Shown here in pieces: positions 10,789 through 21,165 of a stretch of DNA of 64,000 nt. Within the stretch, counting starts at the first letter, position 1. Each line of letters opens with the position of its first letter. The DNA is from Prorocentrum cordatum (lineage: Eukaryota; Sar; Dinophyceae; Prorocentrales; Prorocentraceae). Under the pieces are notes generated by a model that did not search any database, had not been told where the DNA came from, and saw nothing but the letters and a program-made list of their open reading frames with translations. The stretch covers positions 309,501-373,500 of the forward strand of contig CAUYUJ010006558.1 of the NCBI GenBank assembly GCA_963575745.1, read 5' to 3'. Made by a program: the position numbers and the translations under genes.

Positions 10789-11904
10789 GCTGAACTGCGA
10801 TGTGCCATGCCGCGATTGTGCTCTGGATAGCGTTGTGGATCGAGTCCTCGTTGCATCCGAGTCCTGACCGAACTGATCTGGATCTTAAGCTCGAGCTGCT
10901 TGAACACATAGTAGCTGCCCCAGAACTAATCGACAGGGGGACATGCCAGGAGGACGCGCCGCGGAACATCCCAAAGGACACGCCAAGCGACGTGCCAGGG
11001 GACGTGCCATGAGCACGCACCGCGGGACGTGCCAAGCGGACGCGCTACGGAACGTGCCAATGGACGTGCCGCGGGACGTGCCAGGGGACGCGCCACGCGA
11101 CGTGCCAGGGGGGCTCGCCAAGGGACGCCCCACGGAACGTGCCAAGTTGCAATGCTGAGTGTATCGATCTTGATGTACCATGCCGAAATCTGTGCTGTGC
11201 TGCGCCGTGCTGAACTGCGATGTGCCATGCCGCGATGTGCTCTAGATAGCGTTGTGGATCGAGTCCTCTTTGCATCCGAGTCCTGACCGAACTGATCTGG
11301 ATCTTAAGCTCGAGCTGCCTGAACACATAGTAGCTGCCCCAGAACTAATCGACAGGGGGACATGCCAGGAGGACGCGCCGCGGAACGTCCCAAAGGACAC
11401 GCCAAGCGACGTGCCAGGGGACGTGCCATGGGCACGCACCGCGGGACGTGCCAAGGAGACGCGCCACGGAACGTGCCAATGGACGTGCCGCGGGACGTGC
11501 CAGGGGACGCGCCACGCGACGTGCCAGGGGGACTCGCCAAGGGACGCCCCACGGAACGTGCCAAGGAACGTGCCAAGTTGCAATGCTGAGTCTATCGATC
11601 TTGATGTACTGTGCCGAAGTCTGTGCTGTGCTGCGCCGTGCTGACTTGCGATGTGCCATGCCGCGATTGTACTCTATAGCCTCGTGGATCGAGTCCTCCT
11701 CTGCATCCGAGTCCTGATCTGAATCTTAAGCTCGAGCTGCCTGAACACATAGTAGCTGCCCCAGAGCTCATTGACAAGGGGACATGCCAGGAGGACGCGC
11801 CGCGGAACGTCCCAAGGGACCCGCCAAGCGACGTGCCAGGGGACGTGCCACAGGCACGCACCGCGGGACGTGCCAAGGGGACGCGCTACGGAACGTGCTG
11901 GGGA
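10789..11904. repeat. ~420-bp satellite, segment S2
   Basis: Copies start near 10796, 11217 and 11648; the last is shortened and passes into the ~40-bp minisatellite. It is collinear with S1 (offset about 6842 bp). One copy reads CCGCGATGTGCTC where others read CCGCGATTGTGCTC, so the copies are not byte-identical. Confidence 0.85.
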
Positions 11905-12440
11905 CAAGCGTTTCGCTCGAGACATCCTGCCAACATCCTCAGAATTCCTGCGCGCGAGACGCGGCACGCGCGAGACATCCTCGGAATTCCTGCGAGCGGG
12001 ACGTGAAAACAAGCATTTCGCCTGAGACATCCTCTGAATTCTGGCACCCCACGAGACCCCCGCTCGAGACATCCCCCCAATTTTGCAAAGCCAGCGTTTC
12101 GCTCGAGACATCCTCAACAAATTCTGAAAAACAAGCGTTTCGCTCGAGACATCCTGTCAGAATCACAAGAAATCCTCGCCAAACAAACAAATTTGTCACA
12201 AAACCTCAAAATTCCTGCGCGCGGGACGCGGCACGCGCGAGACATCCTCGGAATTCCTACGCGGGGCGCTTTTCCGTGTCGCGGTCGGCTCTGCAAAACC
12301 AGCGTTTTCGCTCGAGACATCCTCAACAAATTCTGAAAACAACGTTTCGCTCGAGACATCCCCAACTCTGCAAAACCAGCGTTTCGCTCGAGACATCCTC
12401 AACAAATTCTGAAAAACAAGCGTTTCGCTAGGGACATCCT
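11905..12440. repeat. ~40-bp minisatellite, S2
   Basis: Tandem GTTTCGCTCGAGACATCCTC / AACAAATTCTGAAAA units are collinear with 5066-5631 but carry small indels. No gene recognised. Confidence 0.8.
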
Positions 12441-13205
12441 CAAATTTTAATTCGCCGGCCCACCTCCCGCACGTAATTCATCGCAGAATAATTTCGCCAG
12501 CCCAAGTCGCAGGGGGGCCCGGGGGTTAACCTACTAAAAGAGAACCCTGGGCCCGCGCTCTTTCCGGGAAAAGGTTTTTGGCCTCCGGAGGCTGTCTCCC
12601 GGCCCCGGGACCATCGATCGATGGCACGGGGCGCAGAACCGGTCCGGGGAAGGGGCCCAGACCTTTGGGGGCCCCACGGTCGGCCAAACAAAATACGACG
12701 TTCCGGAAAAAACAAATAAAAAAAAAAAAAAAAAGAAAAGAAGAAAAAAAAAAAGGAAAAAAAAAAAGAAAAACAAAAAAGAAAAAACAAAAATAGGAGA
12801 AAAGAGGAAGGTCTGGGCCACGGGGGCCGAAATCGGCTCAAAGTCGGTCCCCGGAGCTCCCCCGGGGCCCTTCCGACGCAGTTTTGCACCCCGGGACTGT
12901 TTCCGAGCGCCCCGGGCCTTGAAAACGGCCCATCGTGAACGCTCGGATGCCGCCCAAGACCCCGCGAGGGCCCCGACCATGCCGACCTGGGTTCGAACGA
13001 CCCTGGGCTACTATAAGCCCTTTCGGGGCCCACCCTGGGCGCCCCGAGGCCCTCATGGATCCCCCGAAGAACCAACGAAATGGGATCAAGATCCCAATTC
13101 AGCCTTGCCGCGGGCGATCTCGGGCAACGCGGGCCCCCCCTTGCGGCGCATCCTTGGCGCCCCGAAATTCTGTGGACATCGTGGACATTTGTTGGGTGGG
13201 TGTTG
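12441..13205. repeat. S2 spacer with boundary repeat and A-rich insertion
   Basis: This is collinear with 5632-6289. The difference is a ~100-bp A-rich (T-rich on the minus strand) low-complexity block at about 12717-12812 that is absent from S1, where TACGACGTCGG continues directly into AGGTCTGGGCC. No gene recognised. Confidence 0.75.
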
Positions 13206-14770
13206 CCAAAACCGACGAACTGGAATCCAGTTCGCCCGATCTCGGGGGAGTCTGGGGCCACTTCGGCGCGAACTGGATTTCGCACGATCTCGGGCCATTT
13301 TGTTGCGAACTGGAATCCAGTTCGCCCGATATCGGGGGGATCTGGGGCCATTTTGACGCGAACTGGAATCCAGTTCGCCCGATCTCGGGAGGATATGGGG
13401 CCATTTCGGGGCGAACTGGAATCTGGGGCCACTTCGGCGCGAACTGGAATCCAGTTCGCCCGATCAGTTCGCCCGATCTTGGGGAGGTGTTTCGCCATTT
13501 CGGGGCGAACTGAAATCCAGTTCGCCCGATCTCGGGATATAGAGCCATTGCGGAGCGAACTGGAATCCAGTTCGCCTGGTCTCGAGGGGGTATGGACCCA
13601 CGTTGGAGCCATTTTGAGGCGAACTGGAATCCAGTTCGCCCGACCTCGGGGGGATCTGGGGCTCTTTCGGTGCGAACTGGACTCCAGTTCGCCCGGTCTT
13701 GGGGGGGGGCCTTGCCATTCCCGATCTCGGCAAGGGATAGAGCCATTGCGGAGCGAACTGGAATCCATTTCGCCCGATCTCGGGGGGGTATGCAGCCATT
13801 GCGGAGCGAACTGGAATAAAGTTCACCCGGTCAGTTCGCCCGATCTTGGGAGGGTGTTTTGCCATTTCGGGGCGAACTGGAATCCAGTTCGCCCGATTTC
13901 GGGATATATGGCCATTGCGGAGCGAGCTGGAATCCAGTTCGCCCGATCTCGGAAGGGGGCATGGACCCATGTTGGAACCATTTTGAGGCGAACTGGAATC
14001 CAGTTCGCCCGATCTCGGGGGGATCTGGGGCCCTTTCGGTGCGAACTGGATTCCGGTTCGTCCGATCTTGGGGGGGTGCTTCGCCATTTCGGGGCGAACT
14101 GGAATCCAGTTCGCCCGATCACGGGAGGGATAGGGCCTTTGATGGGCGAACTGGAATCCAGTTTGCCCGATCTCGGGGGGGGGTGCAGCCATTGTGGAGC
14201 GAACTGGAATCCAGTTCGCCCGATCTCGGGGGGGTCCTAGGCAATTTTGGTGCGAATTGGATTCCAGTTCGCCCGATCTCGGGGGGATGGGGCCACTTCG
14301 GGGCGAACTGGAATCCAGTTCGCCCGGTCTCGGAGGGATTTGGGGCCCTTTCGGTGGGGAATCCAGTTCGCCCGATCTCGGGGGGGTCGGGTGCCATTTT
14401 GAGGCGAACTGGAATCCAGTTCGCTCGATCTCGGGGGAATATGGAGCTGATATCGGGGGGATATGGAGCCATTTTGAGGCGACCTGGAATCCAGTTCGCC
14501 CGATCTCGGGGGGGCATGGGGCCACTTCGGGGCGAACTGGAATCCAGTTCGCCCGATCTCGGAGGGATCTGGGGCCCTTTCGGTGCGAGCTGGAATCCAG
14601 TTCGCCCGATCTCGGGGGGATCGGGTGCCATTTTGAAGCGAACTGGAATCCAGTTCGCCCGATCTCGGGGGGATATGGAGCCGATTTCGGGGGGATATGG
14701 AGCCATTTCAGGGCGAACTGGAATCCAGTTCGCTCGATCCCGTGGGGATCTGGAGCTATTGGGGGCCAGC
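13206..14770. repeat. ~52-bp palindromic minisatellite, S2 array
   Basis: Same unit as the S0 and S1 arrays. The last ~14 units are collinear with those at 7480-7855 and 2810-3185, and this array lacks the diverged patch seen in S1 near 7.2-7.4 kb. Open frames on both strands are repeat artefacts. Confidence 0.9.
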
Positions 14771-15192
14771 CAAAGCCACATCGGCGGACGACGACGACGA
14801 CGACGGCGGCGGCGGGGCCTCGGGGTTCCGAACCCCGGAGTTCAGCAGTTCACGCTGAACTGCTGAACTTCGGGGTTCGGAACCCCAGGCCCCCGAGTCG
14901 CAGTCCACGAAATTTATCGCAAAATAATTTCGCCGGCCCAAGTCGCAGGGGGGCCGGGGGGTTAACCTACTAAAAGAGAGCCCTGGGCCCGCGCCCTTTC
15001 CGGGAAAAATCGCCCCAAGACGGCCCAAGAGGCCCCCAGAGGGCCCCAAAACGGCCCAAGAGGGCCCCAAGACGGACCCAGAGGAGCCCAAAACGGCCCA
15101 AGAGGGCCACAAGACGGCCCAAGAGGGCCCCAAGAGGGCCCAGAGAGGCTCCCAAGAGGGCCCCAAGAGGCCCCCAAGTGCGAAGATGAGAG
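14771..15192. repeat. Hairpin, boundary repeat and ~32-bp minisatellite, S2
   Basis: A GACGAC run is followed by the long CGC-loop hairpin (about 14824-14890), then the boundary repeat (14900-15010), then ~32-bp CCAAGACGGCCCAAGAGG-type units to about 15180. It is collinear with S1 7856-8270. Confidence 0.75.
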
Positions 15193-15702
15193 GTTTTGGG
15201 ACAGCCCGAAACGCAATATCAGCAGCTAAGAGATTGTTGCCCCGACCAGGGCTCCAGGACTTTTAAAACACATAACATAACACGTTATGTTTTGCCGCGG
15301 CCGTTTGTTCACTCAAACGATATCAGGGGATCCACTTTTTGAGCCAGACAGCGATAACAAGTTATCAGATGTGTTCCAGTCTGCGACTGGGGTTTCCCTG
15401 ATTTCAGCAAGCTGCGTGCGCGGTGCTGGACGCACCGTTTCATATACGATCGACCGAAAAGGCTCGACAATCGTTATCATTGACACTGGTAGTGCGGAAC
15501 TTGTGTTTCGAGACGGCCAATGCTAGTTAATTGGTGCAGTTTCTTAACGCTCTTTCATATCCAAAAGACCTGTTCTTGGCAGTCAGGCACTTCATATTTG
15601 TTTGAGAACTCGTTCTCTGACCACCACCTCATAAAGTTCACCAACTTCACCGAGTTCACCGACCCCTTCAAGTTCACCACTTGCGACGACCCGTTCGGCA
15701 AA
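15193..15702 (+). other. Leader upstream of copia-like gag, S2
   Basis: Near-identical to 8271-8780, with scattered substitutions and the same two short palindromes. It ends at the Gag start codon at 15703. No LTR ends or primer-binding site could be identified. Confidence 0.4.
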
Positions 15703-16855
15703 ATGTCGCAGGTTTCGGACAAGCGCAAAAATAGGCACGCGCGGCTCGATCAAGACGGCATTCCTTGTTATGATGGAGACGCAGCGTCGGCAGAAAAATG
15801 GGACGAACGAGTTCGGCTTGGATCTTTAGGCGCAGAAGCGGCAGAGAAGAGAAATATTTTCATCGCGAAGGTCAAGAACAGTTTGACGGACCGGGCGTGG
15901 ACGCGAAGTCACAAAGACCCGAAGACTTCGGTGGCAGCTTTCAGTAAGCTGTTCAAGAAAAGCGAGACGCAAGCAGAGAAAGAGGCAGCGACAGAAGAAG
16001 CTCTAGACATCTTGATAAAGCGCGTGCGTTCACACTGCGAGAAGGTGGCGCCATTGCAGAAGCACAAGGCTTTTCTGGATTATTTCAAGCTCGGACATCG
16101 TCGGCCCAACGAGCCGATAAAAGGATTTCATTCAAAGGAAGACGGGCTCCTACGAGAAACTGAAATATTTGACCGGCGGCCGCGCGCAGGTTTCAGAAGA
16201 TTTGCGGACGTTTTTCTTGCTGGACATGTGCGGCATCACCGAGACCCAGCACAAAACGTTCCTGGGCCAGGCCCAGAACGAGTACGATTGGGACGCGATT
16301 TGAGAGGTGCTCTAGATTCACCTCGACGGCATCGATGCTCGTGGATCGCAGCAGCGACAACACGGTGGACGACGAGATGGAGGGCGCAAGTTCAGGTGGA
16401 ACTCAGCCTTCCCCGCGGACCCCGAGGACGACGAAGGTGACGAGGGCGACCCTGAGGGAGGAGAAGATAGTGGTGGAGACGAGGACGGAGAGGAGATGGA
16501 AGTTTTGTCCGCCGAAGTGGAGGAGCTCGAGCGGGCCATGGCCATCGTGGACGTCAACGACCTCAGCGAGGAAGAGGTGCAGGCGTTCGCGACGGAGGCT
16601 CAAAGGCTTGGTGGAGCTATCGCGGCAAAAGGACGTGGACGTGGGAAAGGCAATGCGAGCTCTACGGGCTCCAACTGCCCCCGGCAACGCCAATTCATGA
16701 AGGACGGCAAAACGAATCGTGGGTTTCGGCTGGGCAAAACCTACATCGACTTCGACAGGAAGATCAGCTTCGGCTCGAAGGAGCTCCAGGATGAGCTGGG
16801 GGCTTTCCAGAAGGTAAGCAAGCGTGGAGCGCGCGGCGAAGGAGGACACTAGGCT
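15703..16855 (+). pseudogene. Copia-like Gag, S2 copy
   Basis: Translation starts at the 15703 ATG (MSQVSDKRKNRHARLDQDG) and lacks the early frameshift of S1. The frame still breaks near 16130. The alternative frame (YEKLKYLTGGRAQVSEDL to QNEYDWDAI) ends in two in-frame stops (16301-16303 TGA and 16313-16315 TAG), where S1 has only the first. The acidic-then-basic C-terminus to 16855 matches S1. By position ahead of protease and integrase it is the capsid gene of the element. No CCHC knuckle is visible. It looks dead. Confidence 0.55.
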
Positions 16856-17017
16856 GGAGACCCAGAGCGCAGCAAAACCAAGAAGGCCACCGGGCCTAAG
16901 GCTTGAGCGGCAGCAGCTGGACGAGGCAAAGGTGGATGCGCTGGAGGTTTTCTGGCACGCGCCGGGCTGGCTGCAGCCACGCTGGCGACAGGAGTCGGCA
17001 GACCCACCGAGGTCTAC

Positions 17018-18866
17018 ATGGTCGAGCCGACGCAGAACCACACCGACGAGGCCATCAACCCGATCCACCAGCTCAACGAGGAGATGATCGACACGATGGC
17101 GGCAGATCAGGTGGTACCTCCTGGCTACATCGTCTTAGACACGGCAACCTTGGCACCGTGCGGCGGAGATCGAGCGATCGACAGCCATCTTGAGAAGTTC
17201 GATCTGGCTGACATCCAGACGCCCACTCAGACGATCTTCAAGGGCATCAACGCTTCGGCGCCCATCAAAACCGAAAGTACACAGGCAGTACCGAGCGGCG
17301 TCCAGGGACGAGACTGCACGCTCAACTTCGAGAGGCTACCAGACTCGGACGCTCCCATGCTCATGAGTTTGGATCAGATGGACGCCCTCGATGCAGCCAT
17401 CAAGGTGAAGAGCAACCAGGTTATATTCAAGAAGATATCCGACCAGCCCGTGAAGATCACGCGCTCGCGGAAGAACCACCTGATGATCAACATCACCGAT
17501 TTCCCGAAGGAACCACCGCAGATCGAGGCACCGACGATCAGCACGAAGCCGCTGGACGCATGGACGGCCGAGGAGGAGGATAAGTCGCAGCATGTGACGG
17601 CAGCCATCGAGAAGATCACGACCACGGTGGACGACGCCCGCATCATGACCAAGTCCCGGAAGATGCAGGTGGACGCCTGGATCGCAGATCATGCGCGAGA
17701 GCAGCGGGCGACCTGGAGCGCACTACGCAAGGATCAACATCGGCCGTTTGTTCCTGGGACGGTGGTGAAGGAGATGCACGGCGGAGAGTGCAATGTCACG
17801 AAGCTCGCGGACAGCTGTGGGCGCAAGACTGGCAAGTGCAAGGACTTACGCACCACGGGCAACGACTTGCTACTGCCAAGCGTTCAAGCAGCTACGACGC
17901 GAGAGATCGAGGAGGAGGGCCCGTACCTCACGATCGCGCCCTTCCCGTGTGACGGCCTCTCGTCCATTAACAACTTCTACCCGGAGAAGGAGCGGCGCAG
18001 ACGCCGCGCGAAAGCACTCGCACAAGTGCGATTTGCCCTACAGATCGTCAAGCACCGACTGGCACATGGGCCACATGTTCTGCTGGAGAAACCTCTGTGC
18101 TCTCAAGTGTGGAACCTCATCAAGGACGAGCTCCCGCTGGAGTTGATATGGGTTCGGTGCGATCAATGTGCTTTCGATCTACGAGATGACCGTGGAAATG
18201 TGCTTCAAAAGCCAACGAGGTTTGTGACGACAGCAGTGGCATTGGCATATGCACTGGAGGTTCGGTGCACAAGAGATCACGGACATGGTGAAGTTCAAGG
18301 TCGAGGCGGCAAGTCTCGTGATTTTGCGGTCTGGACCCTGGACATGGCAGAAAGGATCCTCGAGGGCACGAAGCAGCAGTACGAGTTGGAGCAGCTTCTG
18401 GGTGGCGACATCATCCTGGGAGTTCCAAGCGCCACTGACGCATGCCCCGCTACAGGCTTCACGTCAAGCTCAGGCCTCATCATGGGCTCAGACGCGGAGA
18501 CCTACCAACAATGGCAGCAAGTACCAGCAGCACTCAAGGCGGCGATCAAGAAGTTACACGTTCAGTTTTCACATGCACTACGAGTGGGAGATCTGGCCCG
18601 ACATATTCAAGCAGGCGGTGGATCACCGGCGGCGGCTTCGGCGGCGAAGCTATTCAAGTGCGAGCTGTGCGACTCTCAGCAGCGACCGCCAGCGCATCCA
18701 ATCGCAAGCTTACCGAAGTGGACCAAGTTCAACCAATGCCTTGGTATGGACATCGCCTGCGTGCCCGACCTGAACGGCAACATGCACGCCTACTTGCTGA
18801 TGCTGGACCTGGCTAGAAACGGCTTCCACATCGCAGAATGCTTACGAAAATCAACATGTGATTTCG
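17018..18866 (+). pseudogene. Copia-like Pol: protease, methyltransferase-like module, truncated integrase
   Basis: The frame is open from ATG 17018 through 18866. Residues ~34-160 look like a retropepsin (VLDTATL at 39-45, DTA in place of the usual DTG). Residues ~300-410 contain a PC motif (APFPCDGLSS), a later VLLEKPLCSQVW and VRCDQCAFDL..KPTRF, a series that resembles cytosine-5 methyltransferase motifs IV, VI and VIII. Residues ~512-552 form an HHCC integrase zinc site (H..FSH, then CELC). LGMDIACVPD near residue 576 would hold the first catalytic Asp. Homology ends near 18866; the residues after CDFVL are unrelated and run on to a stop at 19072. Reverse transcriptase and RNase H are absent, so the element was truncated. 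Confidence 0.6.
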
Positions 18867-19032
18867 TTTTGGCCCCCCCCCAAACACCGAGGTCTGCCAA
18901 ACCCCCTCGCGTCATGAAAAAATCACGACAAGAGGTTTTTCGCTGTTTTCGGCCTCTCGGGGCCCTTACCCGGCCTCGAGACCTTCGAAAAACGACTCAG
19001 GATGAAGAGCCGGTCCCGGGGGAATGGGTCCA
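18867..19032. other. Break-point sequence after truncated integrase
   Basis: Sequence unrelated to the integrase begins with a C9 run at about 18871 and leads to the inverted-repeat element at 19033. I see no gene or repeat unit of its own. Confidence 0.4.
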
Positions 19033-19282
19033 CCCTGACTCCGGATCCGCCCTACTTTGGGGAAATTCGTAAGTAGGGCTTGGAATTTCCGCCTTATTTT
19101 TCAAGCCCCGCTGATGCCAATTTCCGCCCTACTTTTCTGTTGCTGTTTCTGTGGATTGCCGCCCTATTTTATGTTGGGTGCAGCAATTCCCGCCCTACTT
19201 GTTCGGCCTCTCATAGGTGGATTTCCGACGCAACTTGAAGCTGGAAAAAAAAAACCAAAGTAGGGCGGATCCGGAGTCAGGG
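19033..19282. mobile_element. MITE-like inverted-repeat element, copy 1
   Basis: A 250-bp unit whose ends are perfect 28-bp terminal inverted repeats (19033-19060 and 19255-19282; inner edge CCCTACTTTGG / CCAAAGTAGGG). The motif CGCCCTACTT recurs inside at least three times. A short frame here is conserved in the second copy but tracks the repeat. A second copy in opposite orientation is at 20640-21029. No target-site duplication is evident, and the homology extends ~40 bp beyond the right TIR. Confidence 0.7.
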
Positions 19283-19500
19283 CTGGGCTCAGAGTTCTGG
19301 GGGTCGCGTCATGAAGAAAAAAACATGACGTCGGGGGTCTGGGCCCGCCACGCCCGGTGGGCACCGGTGGGGGGAGCAGGCAGCGGCCGGCCCCCGCCCC
19401 CGGGCCTACTCCGAGACAGAGCCCTGCCCCCCCACCGCTGCCTGCTCCCCCCACCGGTGCCCGCCGGGCGTGGCGGGCCCAGACCCCCGACGTCATTGTT
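19283..19500. repeat. 60-bp near-perfect inverted repeat
   Basis: The arms 19327-19386 and 19435-19494 are reverse complements with one mismatch in 60 bp, around a ~48-bp C-rich loop. The outer ends read GACGTCGGGGG and CCCCCGACGTC. As RNA or single-stranded DNA this would form a very stable stem. The flank at 19283-19325 is homologous to the reverse complement of 20600-20639. Confidence 0.85.
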
Positions 19501-19689
19501 TTTACCTAACAGCGAAGACTGATAGGTTTCTAGTGGGATCAAAAGAGAAGCAGCAGATCACTCCACGGGGGTCCGGGCAAAGAGAAAAGAAAAAAAAAAA
19601 AGAAAAAAATAAAAAAAACAAAAAAGGGGTGTTGGGATTTGCCGAGGCGCAGGTGCCGGGCCTCGTTTTTCACCAACAGTCACACACTC
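19501..19689. repeat. A-rich tract and unclassified sequence
   Basis: A purine-rich, mostly A block lies at about 19580-19627. The flanks show no recognisable gene. Confidence 0.5.
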
Positions 19690-20113
19690 TTTGCTCTTCG
19701 AGTTCCCAAAACTCCATTCCTGGGCATGATTTTGAATGCCCTGAGCCAACTGTAGGCCACTTCGTGGTGTTCGAGTTCCCAGAACTCCATTCCTGGGCAT
19801 GATTTTGAATGCCCGGAGCCAACTGTAGGCCATTTCGTGTTCTTCGAGTTCCCAGAACTCCATTCCCGGGCCCCATTCTGTATGCCCGGTAGAGGGCCGG
19901 ATGCAACAGTCACCGACACTTCGTGCTCTTCGAGTTCCCAGAACTCCATTCTCGGGCCACATTTTGGATGCCCTGAGCCAACTGTAGGCCACTTCGTGGT
20001 CTTCGAGTTCCCAGAACTCCATTCCTGGGCATGATTTTGAATTCCCGGAGCCAACTGTAGGCCACTTCGTGTTCTTCGAGTTCCCAGAACTCCATTCCCG
20101 GGCCACATTTTGA
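19690..20113. repeat. ~73-bp minisatellite
   Basis: Six units, anchored by TCGAGTTCCCAGAACTCCAT near 19698, 19771, 19843, 19930, 20003 and 20076. Each carries GGGCATGATTTTGAATGCCC (itself partly palindromic) and AGCCAACTGTAGGCCA. The fourth spacing is longer because one unit holds an ATGCAACAGTCACC variant. Confidence 0.85.
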
Positions 20114-20445
20114 ATGCTGAGGCAGGCTGATGCTGAGGCTGAGGCAGGCTGAGGCTGAGGCAGGCTGAGGCTGAGGCCGAGGCTGAAGGCAGACTGATGC
20201 TGAGGCTGAAGCAGGCTGAGGCTGAGGCTGAGGCATGCTGAGGCTGAGGCTGAGGCAGGCTGATGCTGAGGCAGGCTGAGGCTGAGGCTGAGGCTGATGC
20301 AGGCTGAGGCTGAGGCAGCCTGAGGCTGACGCCGAGGCTGAAGGCAAACTGAGGCTGAGGCTGAAGCAGGCTGAGGCTGAGGCTGAGGCAGGCTGAGGCT
20401 GAGGCAGGCTGAGGCTGAGGCTGAGGCAGGCTGAGGCTGAGGCTG
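20114..20445. repeat. GAGGCT hexamer minisatellite
   Basis: Tandem GAGGCT hexamers broken by GAGGCAGGCT, GATGCTGAG and GAAGGCA variants. The minus-strand frame encodes Ser/Leu/Ala/Gln low complexity (SASASACLSLS) and is not a real protein. Confidence 0.9.
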
Positions 20446-20639
20446 TGACTGCGACTGCCGTTGCCGCTGCGACTGTCATCGTGAATGCGACTACGACTGC
20501 GAGAACAGCAGATTCTACAACTGGATTTTCATCTGAATCTTAAGGGGAATGCTTCTAGAATATGCTCTACACATCGCTGTAGGTTTCTTTGCCGGGATAA
20601 TTTTCTTTTCATGACGCGACCCCCATAACTCTGGCCCAT
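20446..20639. other. Unclassified spacer
   Basis: A short run of GCGACTGC-type repeats, then sequence without recognisable content. The last ~40 bp (20600-20639) are the inverted counterpart of 19283-19325. Confidence 0.4.
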
Positions 20640-21029
20640 CCCTGACTTTCGGATCCGCCCTACTTTGGCTTTTTCTCCACTTAAAAATTGCGTCGGAAAT
20701 CCACCTATAAGAGGCCGAAAAGTAATTAAGACAAGAAAGAAAAAAAAAAAAAAAAAAAATAAAAAAAAAAATAAAAAAAAAAAAAAAAAAAATAATCAAT
20801 AACACAAAATAAAAAATAAATATAAAAAAGAAAGAAAAAAAAAAAAAGAAAAAAAAAATAAAATAAAAAGTAGGGCTGAAATTGCTGCACCCAACATAAA
20901 ATAGGGCGTCAATCCACAGAAACAGCAACCTAAAGTAGGCGATTGCATCAGCGGGGCTTGAAAAATAAGGCGGAAATTCCAAGCCCTACTTACGAATTTC
21001 CCCAAAGTAGGGCGGATCCGGAGTCAGGG
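20640..21029. mobile_element. MITE-like inverted-repeat element, copy 2 (opposite orientation)
   Basis: Reverse-complement relative of 19033-19282, with a 29-bp left TIR (20640-20668, slightly diverged) and an exact 28-bp right TIR (21002-21029). It is longer because an A-rich block of about 150 bp (20720-20871) interrupts it between the AAGAGGCCGAA and AAGTAGGGC positions, where copy 1 is uninterrupted. Confidence 0.7.
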
Positions 21030-21165
21030 AGAATCATGTTCCCGGGGAGCTTTCCGGGAGTATGATTTGTTCGGCTCTCTATGAGAGAGCCGAGCAAATT
21101 GCAGAGCCCCCAGAGGCCCCCCTTCTTAAAGAGGGGGGACCTCTGGGGGCTTACCGAGGGGCGCC
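21030..21165. repeat. Cluster of three short hairpins
   Basis: Three consecutive fold-backs. At 21032-21067 an AATCATGTTCCCGG arm faces CCGGGAGTATGATT. At 21071-21093 TCGGCTCTCT faces AGAGAGCCGA with a 3-nt loop. At about 21104-21152 AGCCCCCAGAGG faces CCTCTGGGGGCT with further pairing inside. Confidence 0.75.
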
